DNA of 64,000 nt, taken from assembly GCA_000703065.1 (NCBI GenBank), contig JNLK01000001.1, positions 2,502,001-2,566,000 of the forward strand, in the 5' to 3' direction. The position numbers were made by a program, and so were the translations under genes. Every line of letters starts with the position of its first letter. Positions within the stretch are counted from its first letter, which is position 1. The notes beneath the pieces were generated by a model that saw only the letters and a list, made by a program, of their open reading frames with translations, made no database searches and was not told where the DNA came from. Origin of the DNA: Lachnospiraceae bacterium AC2029 (GTDB lineage: Bacteria > Bacillota > Clostridia > Lachnospirales > Lachnospiraceae). Below are positions 62,254 through 64,000 of this stretch, in pieces.

Positions 62254-62317
62254 ATGACAGGGGGACAGGTACAGTGTCACATGAAAATGTGACACTGTAC
62301 CTGTCCCCCCTCTGTCA
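62254..62317. repeat. Palindromic element C (GTCACAT-core family)
   Basis: 23-bp perfect inner stem (GGGGGACAGGTACAGTGTCA and CAT) with a GAAA loop, and outer GACAG/CTGTC. Core GTCACATGAAAATGTGAC equals that of A and B. It lies between the convergent lipoprotein and LysR genes. Confidence 0.88.
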
Positions 62318-62321
62318 TGCC

Positions 62322-63170
62322 TCACCCGAAAATCTCCTTGCAGATCTCCTCATGGCTCTTCCTGAAAATGATATAGCTGTTGATCACGGGGGTGTTGAAA
62401 TCGATAAGCGGAACCTCTCTTAGTTTACCTTTTGATACATAATGCTCAGCCATGTCCCTGGGCAGGAAGGTGTAGTTGTCCCTGTCCATAAGAAAGGGAA
62501 CGATCTTCATACAGTCATCGATCTCAAGCTCAAACTGATGATATTTCGGGAAAAGCTTGCGGATATACTGTCCGACTTCCTGAAGCGCAAAGTTGCACAT
62601 CAGGTATTGCTCGGCAAGCAGCTGAGCCTCGGTGATCCCGTCCTTATATTTCTTGTTTCTGCTTCTTGTCACCAGCACCAGCTGATCCTGCTTATACAGC
62701 TCACAGTGGAGAGAATTCTTTTTGATGGGAAGATAGCTGAAGACCACGTCCAGCATATCATTCTGAACCTGTTCCAGCAGATTATCCGAAAGACCGATGG
62801 ATATCTTCAGATAATCCCCGGGATGCGTTCTTCTGTGCTCCAGGATGCGCTCTGCCAGATGCCCCTCGTATATGGAGTCTGCGCAGCCGATCCGCAGATA
62901 ACGGTCATATTGCTGAACCTCGTGGATCTCCGCCAGGGAATTCTCCGTAAGCTCCATCATTTTCTCGGCATATACTCTGAACTTTTCACCCTTTACAGTC
63001 AACTCGACGCTTCTGTTGGTACGTTGGAACAGGACGAATCCAAGCTCCTTCTCCAGCTCATTTATCCGGTTGGTCACTGTGGACTGGGCCACAAAAAGCT
63101 GATCCGCCGCTCTTGTATAATTCCTGGTTTTCGAAAGCACAAGAAATGTTCTGATCGATTCGGTATCCAT
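62322..63170 (-). CDS. LysR-family transcriptional regulator
   Basis: 282 residues. The N-terminal helix-turn-helix (IRTFLVLSKTRNYTRAADQL, then FVAQSTVTNRINELEKELGF) and a periplasmic-binding-like effector domain are typical. ATG 63170 has AGGAG 8 bp upstream; an ATG at 63188 does not. Divergent from the acyl-condensing enzyme at 63308, which it probably controls. Confidence 0.9.
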   Translation of the reverse strand: MDTESIRTFLVLSKTRNYTRAADQLFVAQSTVTNRINELEKELGFVLFQRTNRSVELTVKGEKFRVYAEKMMELTENSLAEIHEVQQYDRYLRIGCADSIYEGHLAERILEHRRTHPGDYLKISIGLSDNLLEQVQNDMLDVVFSYLPIKKNSLHCELYKQDQLVLVTRSRNKKYKDGITEAQLLAEQYLMCNFALQEVGQYIRKLFPKYHQFELEIDDCMKIVPFLMDRDNYTFLPRDMAEHYVSKGKLREVPLIDFNTPVINSYIIFRKSHEEICKEIFG

Positions 63171-63307
63171 GCCGCATTCTCCTAACATGACGCAATGATT
63201 CGATTTTCGAATCGTTGCTATTTATTTTATCCATTTTACAAATAATATAATATGTGCCTATACTTGTAAAGTATCTAATGATCCGGTCAGAGACAAGGAG
63301 ACACATT

Positions 63308-64000
63308 ATGAATGATATCGTACTCAGCAATAAGACCTATAAACTTGAACAGGATCCCTATATCTATCAGTTACAGGACGCTCCGGAACCCGAGCTGTTC
63401 AGGGAAATGTTCCCCTATACGGAAACGCCGAAGATCGCATTCAATTACCGCCGCGTGCCGGAAAATATGCCCGAAGATATCTTCATTACCGATACCACCT
63501 TCCGGGACGGACAGCAGTCCAGAACTCCTTATACAACAGAGCAGATGGTGCATATCTACAAGCTGCTGCACGAGCTGGGCGGACCGAAGGGGATGATCCG
63601 TCAGACCGAATTCTTTGTGTATTCCGAGAAGGACCGGAGGGCACTTGAAAAATGTATGGAGCTTGGCTACGAATTCCCGGAGATCACCACCTGGATCCGT
63701 GCAAGCAAGAAGGATTTCGAACTGGTACGTTCCATCGGGATCAGGGAAACCGGAATACTGGTGAGCTGCTCGGATTATCACATTTTCCACAAGATGGGTC
63801 TTACCAGAAGGGAAGCGCTGGATAAATACCTTGGCATAGTGAAGGAGTGTATTGAAGCTGGCCTTCGCCCCAGATGTCATTTCGAGGATATCACCAGAGC
63901 CGATTTCTACGGCTTCGTGGTTCCTTTTGCAAATGAACTCATGAAGCTTTCAAGGGAAAGCGGTATCCCCATCAAGATCAGAGCTTGTGACACCATGGGC
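63308..64000 (+). CDS. 2-isopropylmalate synthase / Re-citrate synthase family enzyme (3'-truncated by window)
   Basis: 231 residues seen. DTTFRDGQQSRTPYTTEQMV is the metal-binding/catalytic start of the DRE-TIM metallolyase barrel. IRQTEFFVYSEKDRRALEKC and RPRCHFEDITRADFYGFVVP resemble the clostridial branch that includes Re-citrate synthase of C. kluyveri, as well as proteins annotated as isopropylmalate or homocitrate synthases. The product cannot be decided from the visible part. AAGGAG precedes the ATG. Confidence 0.85.
   Translation, partial: MNDIVLSNKTYKLEQDPYIYQLQDAPEPELFREMFPYTETPKIAFNYRRVPENMPEDIFITDTTFRDGQQSRTPYTTEQMVHIYKLLHELGGPKGMIRQTEFFVYSEKDRRALEKCMELGYEFPEITTWIRASKKDFELVRSIGIRETGILVSCSDYHIFHKMGLTRREALDKYLGIVKECIEAGLRPRCHFEDITRADFYGFVVPFANELMKLSRESGIPIKIRACDTMG

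Overview
The window reads as chromosome from a Gram-positive anaerobe of the Clostridia, most likely a Lachnospiraceae member. This is inferred from gene content and style: a dgt-dnaG-rpoD block followed by trmK, DUF1836 and DUF6465 proteins, a YerC-type TrpR-like protein, a YesL protein beside a CUT1-type sugar ABC transporter, strong AGGAGG ribosome sites, sigma-A promoters, and frequent GTG/TTG starts. No species name can be supported from sequence alone.

Layout. 1-8.8 kb: the end of a HAD phosphatase, NADP-isocitrate dehydrogenase, a J-domain/TPR protein overlapping an HscC-type Hsp70, then citrate synthase and an HD protein on the minus strand. Citrate synthase plus isocitrate dehydrogenase suggests an oxidative half-TCA route to 2-oxoglutarate. 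9-15.8 kb: cytoplasmic alpha-amylase, YerC, a CorC/HlyC-type membrane protein, a DUF1836 regulator, an ABC-F ATPase and a membrane protein. 15.9-21.1 kb: a sugar ABC transporter behind a long structured leader, and a YesL protein with a charged tail. 21.2-28.2 kb: dgt, dnaG, sigA, trmK and a TGS-uridine-kinase-like protein. 28.2-35.8 kb: RNase P RNA, nitroreductase, topoisomerase III, a left-handed beta-helix protein, a histone-H1-like DUF6465 protein, ClpX and a glycerophosphodiesterase. 35.9-42.5 kb: polysaccharide deacetylase, a FolC-HD fusion, a FolB-FolK-prephenate dehydratase fusion, and infC-rpmI-rplT behind an L20-type leader.

From tRNA-Leu (42.55 kb) to about 62 kb the window becomes accessory. 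It starts with a duplicated tRNA 3' end and two identical 112-bp direct repeats bracketing a peptidase fragment and a choline-binding-type wall protein. Next come an ECF sigma factor with its membrane partner, a glutaredoxin, a small hydrolase, a Sel1 remnant and a large secreted helical protein. At 50.3-61.4 kb lies what looks like an undescribed signalling/peptide locus: a LytS-type membrane histidine kinase, a response regulator with a SARP-like output domain, two paralogous stand-alone condensation-type acyltransferases (both 414 aa, both HxxxDG), three unlisted hydrophobic mini-peptides of 23, 29 and 27 aa, an HExxH protein, a serine hydrolase and a small secreted protein. An AbiE toxin-antitoxin pair with a damaged toxin is inserted in it. 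A 25-bp element made of two TTGNTCAAG repeats 11 bp apart lies upstream of both the large secreted protein and the first two peptides. That is the geometry expected of a SARP-type operator, and it links the regulator to these targets.

The end of the window holds a lipoprotein, a LysR regulator and, divergently, the start of an isopropylmalate/Re-citrate-synthase-type enzyme. Several families of dispersed palindromes and 3'-end tandem duplications occur throughout.
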